8,214 nt of DNA from JBBQKP01 sp038326995 (GTDB lineage: Bacteria; Planctomycetota; Phycisphaerae; Tepidisphaerales; Tepidisphaeraceae). The stretch spans positions 1-8,214 of the forward strand of contig JBBQKP010000154.1 in the NCBI GenBank assembly GCA_038326995.1, in the 5' to 3' direction. Both the position numbers and the translations under genes were made by a program. Shown here in pieces: positions 1-5,536 of the stretch. The notes beneath the pieces were generated by a model, which was not told the DNA's origin, ran no database searches, and worked only from the letters and a program-made list of their open reading frames with translations. Positions within the stretch are counted from its first letter, which is position 1. Each line of letters begins with the position of its first letter.

Positions 1-440
1 GGACTCTTTTCGACGGCCCGCACTCGACGTTCGCCAGGGATGCACTTTCGCTGAAGATGAAGTGGGTGGAGATGATGGACGACGACTTCAACACGGCCGG
101 TGCGATCGCGTCGATGCACGAAATGGTCAGTCTGTCGAACGGGTTCATCGACCAGAGCGGAGTGGAGAAGCACCGCGCTCCAGCCGCCGTGTCAGTGATC
201 GCCGCCGCGGCCATGACGCTTAAGCGGCTCGGCAAGTTGCTCGGCTTGTCTTTGACGAGCAGCAAACCCGCAGAAGGCGATTCACTCACGCCGCGTCTGA
301 TGGAGCTTCTGATTCAGATGCGGCAAGAGGCGCGTCTGGCGAAGGACTTCAAGCTCGCCGACGGCATACGCGACAAGCTTGTTTCAATCGGCGTCGTGTT
401 GGAAGACCGCCCCGATGGCACGGGTTGGAAGGCGAGTTGA
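1..440 (+). CDS. cysS: Cysteinyl-tRNA synthetase, C-terminal part (5' truncated by window edge)
   Basis: This is the last 145 residues of a class I aminoacyl-tRNA synthetase that charges tRNA(Cys) with cysteine in the cytoplasm. The open frame runs in from before the window (first full codon at base 3) and stops with TGA at 438-440. Two family signatures are visible. MDDDFNTAGAIASMHE is the helix that follows the catalytic fold in CysRS. The ending RQEARLAKDFKLADGIRDKL...GVVLEDRPDGTGW is the classic CysRS C-terminus (R..AR..KDF..AD.IRD.L...G..LED...GT.W). The HIGH and KMSKS motifs and the zinc ligands would lie upstream, outside the window. The extreme C-terminus is short after GTGW, which is normal for bacterial CysRS. 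The next gene is convergent, so cysS is the last gene of its transcript here. The identity is secure from sequence recall; completeness cannot be judged. Confidence 0.95.
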   Translation, partial: TLFDGPHSTFARDALSLKMKWVEMMDDDFNTAGAIASMHEMVSLSNGFIDQSGVEKHRAPAAVSVIAAAAMTLKRLGKLLGLSLTSSKPAEGDSLTPRLMELLIQMRQEARLAKDFKLADGIRDKLVSIGVVLEDRPDGTGWKAS

Positions 441-517
441 ACAGAATAGAGCACGGGTCGAAACTCTTTATTCAATTAGAATGAAACGGATTCAGGGTTG
501 CACTGCACAACGCGAAG

Positions 518-556
518 CTGTGTCTGGTGGCTGTGTCTGGTGGCTGTGTCTGGCGG
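518..556. repeat. Three tandem copies of a 13-bp unit
   Basis: The unit CTGTGTCTGGTGG occurs at 518-530 and 531-543, and once more at 544-556 with a single change (CTGTGTCTGGCGG). The array lies in the gap between the convergent cysS and coiled-coil genes. Because 13 is not a multiple of three, the array does not encode a repeated peptide, which argues for a DNA- or RNA-level origin such as replication slippage. No function is evident. Confidence 0.9.
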
Positions 557-592
557 CTGACGAAATCGCAATTGAAGAGCGATTCGTTTGAC

Positions 593-683
593 CGTCCACC
601 GCAGGTCGCGCTTTGTCAGTCGTGTTGAGACGAGTGATCAGCTCGAAATTCATTCAATCGCAAAACGCGACCTGCGGCGGACG
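593..683. repeat. Long imperfect inverted repeat (23-bp arms, 45-nt spacer)
   Basis: Bases 593-615 pair with 661-683 at 21 of 23 positions; the mismatches are 598/678 and 611/665. The core is CCGCAGGTCGCG against CGCGACCTGCGG. The 45-nt spacer (616-660) contains a small internal CGAG/CTCG hairpin around a TGATCA palindrome. It sits midway between two convergent genes, so a bidirectional transcription barrier is possible, but neither arm is followed by a T-run. The heptamer ATTGAAG occurs on both sides (571-577 and 688-694) at unequal distances. That would be untidy for a target-site duplication. A small non-autonomous mobile element or a structured RNA are the alternatives. The structure is certain; its role is unknown. 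Confidence 0.85.
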
Positions 684-719
684 AAACATTGAAGTCGAAC
701 GGAGAAATCGTCGCTGTTG

Positions 720-977
720 TTATTCCTTGCCTTCGAGCAACTGCTTGAGGTACTGATTCTCGCGGCGGGTGGCTTCAAGATCGAACACCAGATATTTGAT
801 TGACACACGCAGCGTGTCGAGGCTGTCCTGCAACTGCTTGACGGTCAAGCGAAGCTTGTCGTGCCTTTGGCGTGTCTCTGCCGCGAGCTGCTGAAGCTTT
901 GCCTGCTGCGTGGGCGGGAGGACGGCCATGTTGCCCATGAGTTCAGAGAGCTTGGCGGTGAATTCGTTGTCTTGCAT
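720..977 (-). CDS. Small coiled-coil protein of a family that appears typical of planctomycetes; function unknown
   Basis: This 85-residue protein has no signal peptide and no membrane segment. Residues 1-20 form a short helix-like stretch, PP at 21-22 breaks it, and residues 25-83 are a long charged heptad-like helix (LQQLAAETRQRHDKL...LQDSLDTLRVSIKYLVFDLEATRRENQYLKQLL). The closing RVSIKYLVFDLEATRREN block resembles a short conserved family I associate with planctomycete genomes, sometimes labelled 'transcriptional regulator' without evidence; this is recall, not a search. I chose the ATG at 977 because AAGG lies at 987-990, nine bases upstream. A frame extension to a TTG at 1025 would add 16 residues unlike the rest (SSQTLLAIHLPRPTP). 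Stop is TAA at 720-722. It is a single gene, convergent with cysS and divergent from the importer operon. A dimeric cytoplasmic scaffold or regulator is a guess. Confidence 0.75.
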   Translation of the reverse strand: MQDNEFTAKLSELMGNMAVLPPTQQAKLQQLAAETRQRHDKLRLTVKQLQDSLDTLRVSIKYLVFDLEATRRENQYLKQLLEGKE

Positions 978-986
978 CGGAGTTGG

Positions 987-990
987 CCTT
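987..990 (-). promoter_or_regulatory. Ribosome binding site deciding the start of the coiled-coil gene
   Basis: On the minus strand AAGG precedes the ATG at 977 by nine bases. It is one of only a few recognisable Shine-Dalgarno-like sites in this window, and it favours the internal ATG over the upstream TTG at 1025. Confidence 0.4.
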
Positions 991-1391
991 GGAAGGTGTA
1001 TGGCGAGTAGCGTTTGGCTGGACAACAGTCACTTAGTAACGCGCGTGCCATGTCGCCGCGGGGCCGATTCATGGCGTCTGATGCGTGTGTTGTGCCGTAT
1101 GTGGCGGGGGTGCATCAACTCTGTTTGATTTCGTCAACAGGGTGGTTGATTACAGCGAATTGAGGGATGAAATTATCGGGCGAGGCGGGCGCGAGACGTC
1201 CGGGCAACGGCCATTCGAAAAACGGATATCGGACTCGTCATGGGTCTTCCAGGAAAGGTGTCACGACTGCTAAATTCGTTGGTAATCTGTTTCGCCACGG
1301 GCGCGAGCCTGCGTGCGCGTTCAGCGTCTTAAACCGTAACTACGCGGCGATGATGCCAGAGTAGCTTTCAGTTATAACGCCGCGGTCCACC

Positions 1392-1418
1392 GCCGCTCTC
1401 GCGGCCGTCCGGCAGGAC
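1392..1418. other. Two adjacent small hairpins upstream of the importer operon
   Basis: GCCGC (1392-1396) pairs with GCGGC (1401-1405) around a TCTC loop. One base later, GTCC (1407-1410) pairs with GGAC (1415-1418) around GGCA. A T-rich stretch follows at 1426-1434 after eight bases, too far for a standard intrinsic terminator. This could be part of a structured leader or a remnant terminator; the stems are short, so chance is possible in such GC-rich DNA. Confidence 0.35.
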
Positions 1419-1420
1419 AC
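1405..1420. repeat. Short dispersed motif CCGTCCGGCAGGACAC, copy 1
   Basis: This 16-mer matches 1611-1626 at 14 of 16 positions. Both copies keep the GTCC...GGAC dyad with a four-base GGCR loop. It lies 354 bases upstream of the binding-protein start codon. Confidence 0.55.
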
Positions 1421-1556
1421 TAAAATTCTTTTTCCGTTGCGTACTCTCTCGATGAATCGAAAAAGAGTCATGCACGAAGCGGCTATCCAACAAATCGCAT
1501 CGTTGGTCGTCTTAAAAACACCCCGCACAAAGTCAGTAGGCAGTAAGCAAGTTAGG

Positions 1557-1600
1557 GGTAAGCGGGCTTATTCAGCAGTCGCAGACGCGGCGGCACGCCG
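1557..1600. repeat. 44-bp dispersed repeat, copy A
   Basis: It aligns without gaps to 5537-5580 with 35 of 44 bases identical, and an upstream AGTAGGC also occurs near both copies (1535-1541 here). Read on the minus strand between in-frame stops, this copy spells KFGVPPRLRLLNKPAYP followed by TAA (1552-1554). The other copy spells GVPRRLRLLNEPA and a stop. Two Leu codons differ as CTG versus TTA yet stay Leu. It may therefore be a relic or conserved snippet of coding sequence rather than a purely nucleic-acid motif. No start codon is apparent here other than an internal GTG. Confidence 0.65.
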
Positions 1601-1610
1601 AATTTCTAGC

Positions 1611-1626
1611 CCGTCCGGCGGGACAT
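1611..1626. repeat. Short dispersed motif CCGTCCGGCGGGACAT, copy 2
   Basis: This is the second copy of the motif at 1405-1420 (14 of 16 identical), ten bases after the end of the 44-bp repeat copy A. It can fold as GTCC/GGAC or alternatively CCCG/CGGG. It lies about 130 bases upstream of the binding-protein start codon. Confidence 0.5.
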
Positions 1627-1758
1627 CTCCATCTTATTCTGCGCAAAGGGTCTTGCCCCCGCGAGGCATATCTGAAATGTCCTGCTGCTCGGGCCAGAAC
1701 CAAAAGTCGCTGGCACCAGACGACGAGAAGCAACGTAAACCACGGTATCATTCTGAAC

Positions 1759-2811
1759 ATGCAAAATCGAAACCCATTAGCCGTCTTTTTGTCATTTCTT
1801 ACGGCTTGGATTTTTCAACTGGGAACTTTGTCAATTTCCGCAACGGCGCAGACCGTCGTGCTTTACACCAGCATCGATGCGCCTTTGGCAAAGCCCATCG
1901 TCGAAAGGTTCGAGCGCGAGACGGGCATCACCGTTCGTCTCGTGACCGACGGCGAGGCCACCAAAACCGCCGGGCTCGCCAAGAGACTGCTTGCCGAAAA
2001 AGACAGGCCGCGTGCGGACGTCTATTGGAACAACGAAATCTTCCACACGCTTTCCCTCGCTCGCGAGGACTGCTTCACGCCGTTGCCCAAGGCGATCGTC
2101 GACTCAAGGCCGGCCGGGTATCGCGATAGCAATTCAATGTGGGTCGCGACGGGTCTTCGCGCCCGCGTGATCGTCGTCTCTTCACGCGAAAAGGACCAGG
2201 CGATCGTGAGTCAGATCAGCACGCTCGAATCGCTCGGCCTGCCGCATCTCAAGGGCAAAATCGCGATGAGCAATCCCGCGTTCGGTACGGCCTCAGGACA
2301 TATGGCCTCGCTGTATATGCTGTGGGGCGAGGAAAAATTCACGCGGGTTCTGCAAAGCTGGCGCGAGAACGACATCAAACTACTGGGCGGCAATTCCGTC
2401 GTCGTCGATCAGGTCGCGGCCGGTTCGATCGTCGTCGGTCTGACCGACAACGACGACGTCGCCTCCGGTCTATCTCAAGGCAAACCCGTCGCCGCAGTCA
2501 TTCCCGATCAGCTCGAAAACCAGTCAGGCACGCTTCTTATTCCCGCCACCGTTTCGCTCGTCAAGTCGGGCCCGAATCCGATCGAAGCGGAAAAGCTCGC
2601 GACGTTTCTGGCGTCGCCCGAGGTCGAGCGTGAACTGCTGGAGGCGAAATTCTTCGCCTGTTCGATTCATGAAATTGATTCCACCTCTCCTGCTGCTTCA
2701 CCACACACCATGCCTGCCATACGCACGATCAGTGTCGATTGGAACGAGGCTTCGATTCAGATGAAGCACGCGGTCGAACTCGCTCTGCGCATTCTGCAGG
2801 ACCGCAAGTGA
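1759..2811 (+). CDS. Periplasmic binding protein of an AfuA/FbpA-type (Fe3+-like) ABC importer
   Basis: This 350-residue protein would capture a ligand outside the inner membrane and deliver it to the permease encoded next. Residues 1-31 form a signal peptide: NRN, then a hydrophobic stretch at 6-28, with likely cleavage after ATA or ATAQ. The mature part has the hallmarks of family 1 solute-binding proteins of the iron(III) type: VVLYTSID (33-40), ADVYWNNEIFHTLSLARE (86-103), the hinge region IAMSNPAFGTASGHMASLYMLWG (168-190), and VVGLTDNDD (225-233), close to the LTDTDD of AfuA-like proteins. No adjacent Tyr-Tyr pair, the usual iron ligand of FbpA, is present, so the substrate is open: iron, another metal or an anionic ligand. 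Two cysteines (105, 301) might form a disulfide. Its tail (304-350) extends slightly past the usual fold. The start ATG lacks a clear ribosome binding site but places the signal peptide correctly. Confidence 0.85.
   Translation: MQNRNPLAVFLSFLTAWIFQLGTLSISATAQTVVLYTSIDAPLAKPIVERFERETGITVRLVTDGEATKTAGLAKRLLAEKDRPRADVYWNNEIFHTLSLAREDCFTPLPKAIVDSRPAGYRDSNSMWVATGLRARVIVVSSREKDQAIVSQISTLESLGLPHLKGKIAMSNPAFGTASGHMASLYMLWGEEKFTRVLQSWRENDIKLLGGNSVVVDQVAAGSIVVGLTDNDDVASGLSQGKPVAAVIPDQLENQSGTLLIPATVSLVKSGPNPIEAEKLATFLASPEVERELLEAKFFACSIHEIDSTSPAASPHTMPAIRTISVDWNEASIQMKHAVELALRILQDRK
2798..2810 (+). promoter_or_regulatory. Ribosome binding site and GTGA overlap coupling binding protein to permease
   Basis: AGGA at 2798-2801 stands six bases before a GTG at 2808-2810. 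The binding-protein stop TGA (2809-2811) overlaps this GTG in the sequence GTGA. Such overlaps commonly give coupled translation. An alternative in-frame ATG at 2832, also with GGGA six bases upstream (2822-2825), would shorten the permease by eight residues. Confidence 0.55.
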
Positions 2812-4358
2812 AGCCGGGTGCGGGACATCTCATGACCGCGGTCGGTGTAATGATTGTGCTCGTCGCGTGCGTCTTGCCGCTCGGATGGATCGCCGTTTCG
2901 ATCGCGACTTTTCCGCTTCGCTTCGCCTCGATTGATTTGCCACTGTTGGGTCTGACACTGCTCTACAATTTTCTGGCGGCCGTCATCGCGATGGCAATCG
3001 CCCTGCCCATCGGCATCGTGCTGGGCAAGGACCGCTTCATCCGCACACGACTGCTTTGGGTCATCGTGCCGACGTCGCTGCTGTTGCCTTCGATGGCGAT
3101 GACGTACGGCTGGACGCAGTCGCTGCGCCTCGTGGGCATCGTGCTCACGCCCGGCAGCGCGGCCGACGTGATGCGCTGCGTGATGACCCTCGCCGCCTGG
3201 CTCTGGCCGATACCCGCGCTGGCGGTCGGGCTGACGCTTCGCCGCGCCGATCATTCGATCGCGCTGCAGGCGCTCCTGGACGGCGCCTCGACGCGAATCA
3301 CGCTGCGACAATCCTTGCCGCCGCTCTTAGCGGGCGGCGCTGTCGTGATGTTGCTTGCGGGTCAGGAGTTTTCCGTCTTCGAGCCCACGGGCATTCGAGT
3401 CGTCGCAACCGAAGTTCGTATCGTCTTCGAATCGGGACTTTTATTTGAGGGCCTGACGCGCTCGCAGTCCGACCGCGCCGCCGCCGCCGTCATGACCGCG
3501 TTGCCGCTGGTTTTGGTCACGTCGATTCTCGCGCTGGCCGCTATTTTATGGGCGCTGCGCGAGCAGGCTCAGCACCACGCCGTGGTGATCGAGTCCGGCA
3601 ATGACGCCGCTCTTTGGGCCCTCGTACCCCATCGCACGACGGTGCTTTTCGCATGGGCCCTCGTGCTGCTGACGCTGCTGATTCCCATCGGCGGGCTGCT
3701 GCTCTCCGCCCGCGCGCCGCTGTCGCTTCTTACCGCGTGGAATGAGTTTTCGCCCGAAGTTCTGGGCTCACTTTCTGTCGCGTGCCTGACGGGCGTGATC
3801 GCATTCGTCACCGCGTGCGCCGCGGCGTGCAGACGTTCGACCACGCTGCTTGCTGTCTCACTCGTCTCATTTCTCGTCGGCGGGCAGCTCATCGCGATCG
3901 CCATAATCCGTATATTGAATCGTGATTTTCTGTTCTTACCGTTCGATCTTTATGACTCGATGTTCGTGCCCGTGCTGACGTACTTATCGCGGTTCGTCTG
4001 GATCGCTCTTCTCGCGGGCGGTGCGCTCTGGGCGGGAAGCTGGAGGTCGCTTCGCGACATGGCCCACCTCGACGGGGCCGGAACGGGCAGAACATTTCTG
4101 AGCGTCATTCTTCCACTCAGCTGGCCGATGCTTGTTGGCGCGTCGCTGCTGATTGTTGCGATGTCGGTGACGGAAGTCGCCGCGACGGTGCTCATCGCCC
4201 CGCTCAATCCGCCGATGCTCGTGCCCATGCTCATCACATGGGTTCACATTCAAAACTACGATCCGATGATCGCGGCCAGTCTGTTGATGATTTGCCTCAC
4301 GACCGTTCCGGGAATCGTCGGCGTGTTGCTCTGGGGGCTCTGGCGGCAACGAGTTTAG
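2808..4358 (+). CDS. Fused double-domain permease of an FbpB-type ABC importer
   Basis: This 516-residue inner-membrane protein forms the channel for the ligand delivered by the preceding binding protein. It has two similar halves of several membrane segments each, as in FbpB/AfuB permeases, which are about this length. The first half includes segments near residues 11-35, 48-73, 83-100, 122-142, 172-186 and 229-250; the second half begins near 279-300. Each half has an EAA-type cytoplasmic loop for ATPase contact: LLDGASTRITLRQSLPPLL (156-174) and AHLDGAGTGRTFLSVILPL (419-437). The GTG start is chosen for its ribosome binding site and its overlap with the upstream stop. A long upstream frame extension (from 2739) lies inside the binding-protein gene and is very unlikely. 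No ATPase gene follows; it must be encoded elsewhere. Substrate identity depends on the binding protein and is unresolved. Confidence 0.87.
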   Translation: MKPGAGHLMTAVGVMIVLVACVLPLGWIAVSIATFPLRFASIDLPLLGLTLLYNFLAAVIAMAIALPIGIVLGKDRFIRTRLLWVIVPTSLLLPSMAMTYGWTQSLRLVGIVLTPGSAADVMRCVMTLAAWLWPIPALAVGLTLRRADHSIALQALLDGASTRITLRQSLPPLLAGGAVVMLLAGQEFSVFEPTGIRVVATEVRIVFESGLLFEGLTRSQSDRAAAAVMTALPLVLVTSILALAAILWALREQAQHHAVVIESGNDAALWALVPHRTTVLFAWALVLLTLLIPIGGLLLSARAPLSLLTAWNEFSPEVLGSLSVACLTGVIAFVTACAAACRRSTTLLAVSLVSFLVGGQLIAIAIIRILNRDFLFLPFDLYDSMFVPVLTYLSRFVWIALLAGGALWAGSWRSLRDMAHLDGAGTGRTFLSVILPLSWPMLVGASLLIVAMSVTEVAATVLIAPLNPPMLVPMLITWVHIQNYDPMIAASLLMICLTTVPGIVGVLLWGLWRQRV

Positions 4359-4406
4359 ACATCTCGCAAAATCAACATTTAGCGCCGCTCAAAAATCTCA
4401 CGCCAG

Positions 4407-4418
4407 TCAGGGCCCTGA
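4407..4418. promoter_or_regulatory. Perfect 12-bp palindrome between permease and ftsQ-like gene
   Basis: TCAGGGCCCTGA is its own reverse complement and lies 48 bases after the permease stop and 18 bases before the first ATG of the next gene. With no central spacer it would not make a useful RNA hairpin, so a protein-binding or restriction-type site is likelier than a terminator. It may also be chance. Confidence 0.3.
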
Positions 4419-4436
4419 GCCGATGAACCCTATTGC

Positions 4437-5429
4437 ATGCGCTCGCGCTCAAAGCCAACTTCGCGTTCATCGGTTTCTGTCGCACCGACCGTCCCCTCGA
4501 AGGCCGCGGCGTATTGGAGACGTATTTCGTCGACAATGGCGATAATACCCGCAACGGTGATGGCATTGCGGTATCGGCCGTGGATGGGGCACACGCTGGG
4601 CGTCGTCGTCGCAAGCGGCGCGGCCGCGGGTATGTGCATCGGCGCGACACGTTACGCACACGCCAACCTCCTGATGCCAAAATCGCTGCCCAAAGTGGTG
4701 CTCATCGAAGCGCCACAGTGGATGAGCCAGACGCTTCAGCAGCAGATCATCTCGGCCGTCACGCCGCCTTTTCCCACACTCGCGGACGACGCGTCGGCGG
4801 TTCGCGACGTCGCGGGCAAGCTGCTGGCCTATCCGTGGGTCAAGAGCGTCGAACAAGTCCGCCGCGGTTTTGATGAATCACCGGGCGATGTGATCGAAGT
4901 ACGTGCGACATTCCGCACGCCTGTCGCGTTGGTCCGTGACGGCGAGTGGTATTGGATGGTCGATTCGTCGGGCGTGAAGCTGCCGGAAAAATTCGCGGTG
5001 AATGAAGTGCCGACGGTCGTCGTGTCGCGCGATCGAAAGCTGAACTTTCGCATCATCACAGGCGTTTTCGCGTCTGCTCCGGCCGCGGGTTCGGTATGGG
5101 CCGGCGAAGATGTCCGTGCCGGGCTCGACCTTGCGGCGCTTCTCGAAACCAAGTCTTTCGCCGATGACATTGTGATGGTGGATGTGTCGAATTTCATGGG
5201 TCGACAGGAGCCGAACTTACCGCAGCTCGTGCTGAAAACCCGCTACGACACGCAGATCGGCTGGGGCAGGCCCGTCAACGCCCGCGACTGGTTTGTTGAG
5301 ATCAGCAATCAAGATAAGTTGAAACGTTTGGAGCTGTTCAAGAACCGCTTCGGCCGGGTCGATGCCAACCGCGACTACATCGATATCCGCATGGAAACAG
5401 CGATGGCCAAGCCCGCACGAGCGAAGTAG
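4437..5429 (+). CDS. FtsQ/DivIB-like membrane-anchored protein with POTRA-type domain
   Basis: This protein of up to 330 residues has the FtsQ plan: a basic Ser/Arg-rich cytoplasmic tail (1-50), one membrane segment (about 52-72), then an extracytoplasmic POTRA-like region (about 85-162). That region has the characteristic 'D...AGKLLAYPWVKSVEQVRRGF...VIEVRATFRTPVALV'. It is followed by WYWMVDSSGVKLP (171-183), matching the start of the FtsQ beta domain, and ends with RDYIDIRME (312-320) as FtsQ proteins do. In other bacteria FtsQ links division proteins at the septum; in planctomycetes, most of which lack FtsZ, the role is unclear. The start is uncertain: ATGs at 4437, 4536 and 4560 all keep the membrane segment and none has a good ribosome binding site. 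4437 is listed because it supplies the expected basic tail. It lies 78 bases after the permease and outside any division cluster, so cotranscription is possible but not implied functionally. Confidence 0.6.
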   Translation: MRSRSKPTSRSSVSVAPTVPSKAAAYWRRISSTMAIIPATVMALRYRPWMGHTLGVVVASGAAAGMCIGATRYAHANLLMPKSLPKVVLIEAPQWMSQTLQQQIISAVTPPFPTLADDASAVRDVAGKLLAYPWVKSVEQVRRGFDESPGDVIEVRATFRTPVALVRDGEWYWMVDSSGVKLPEKFAVNEVPTVVVSRDRKLNFRIITGVFASAPAAGSVWAGEDVRAGLDLAALLETKSFADDIVMVDVSNFMGRQEPNLPQLVLKTRYDTQIGWGRPVNARDWFVEISNQDKLKRLELFKNRFGRVDANRDYIDIRMETAMAKPARAK

Positions 5430-5430
5430 G

Positions 5431-5450
5431 CCGAAGTTTTTTGCGTTCGG
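5431..5450 (+). terminator. Weak hairpin just after the ftsQ-like gene
   Basis: CCGAA (5431-5435) pairs with TTCGG (5446-5450) around a ten-base loop that itself contains TTTTTT, followed by ATTTTG. The five-pair stem is short and the T-tract after it is poor, so an intrinsic terminator is only a possibility. Its position, directly after the stop codon at 5427-5429, fits. Confidence 0.3.
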
Positions 5451-5495
5451 ATTTTGATAGACACACATGTTGAATCCGGCCCATCCGACTCGGAC

Positions 5496-5501
5496 TATAA
5501 T
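5496..5501 (+). promoter_or_regulatory. Consensus -10 box TATAAT in a convergent gap
   Basis: A perfect TATAAT stands between two convergent genes. The best -35 candidate, TTGAAT at 5470-5475, is 20 bases away, longer than the usual 16-18. If active it would fire rightward through the 44-bp repeat and antisense to the 3' end of the charged membrane protein gene. The sequence alone does not show activity. Confidence 0.22.
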
Positions 5502-5536
5502 TTTCAAAAGAGCCGCGTGCGAAGTAGGCGGGTTTG

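Larger units (their letters stand above)
978..1758. other. 781-bp divergent intergenic region without a convincing gene
   Basis: This gap separates the coiled-coil gene (leftward) from the importer operon (rightward), so it must hold both promoters. Open frames inside it are short, Arg/Cys-rich and unlike known proteins. A frame starting at 1437 runs into the binding-protein gene in the wrong register and is a shadow. What can be seen are a hairpin with five-base arms (1392-1405), two copies of a GTCC/GGAC mini-hairpin motif (1405-1420 and 1611-1626), a T-rich run at 1426-1434, and a 44-bp repeat shared with 5537-5580. No tRNA-like or well-scored sigma70 promoter was recognised. The length leaves room for a long 5' leader or a small RNA. 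Confidence 0.7.

Noticed and set aside
441..719. CRISPR-like array in the cysS downstream gap
   Set aside because: The 13-bp repeats are contiguous with no spacers and far shorter than CRISPR repeats.
997..1025. Possible sigma70-like promoter TTGTCC-N17-CATACA for the coiled-coil gene (minus strand)
   Set aside because: The -35 matches 4 of 6 and the -10 only 3 of 6, and transcription would start very close to the ribosome binding site.
978..1758. tRNA or other standard RNA gene in the long intergenic region
   Set aside because: No cloverleaf with a GGTTCRANYCC-type T-loop and matching acceptor arms was found on either strand by eye.
1572..1760. 62-residue minus-strand frame with a hydrophobic start, opposite the importer start codon
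   Set aside because: Only the first 20 residues look hydrophobic; the rest is Arg/Cys-rich, no ribosome binding site was found and it overlaps the repeat copy A in a different register.
1437..2129. 230-residue plus-strand frame starting in the intergenic region
   Set aside because: It runs out of register through the first third of the binding-protein gene and turns into an Arg/His-rich sequence (RRKVRARDGHHRSSRDRRRG), typical of a shadow frame in GC-rich DNA.
2139..2633. 164-residue plus-strand frame inside the binding-protein gene
   Set aside because: Arg/Ser-rich composition and full overlap with a well-supported gene mark it as a shadow frame.
2757..3311. 184-residue minus-strand frame opposite the permease
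   Set aside because: Composition (runs of RRQQQRRR and HDD) is the antisense image of hydrophobic codons; the permease frame has clear family features.
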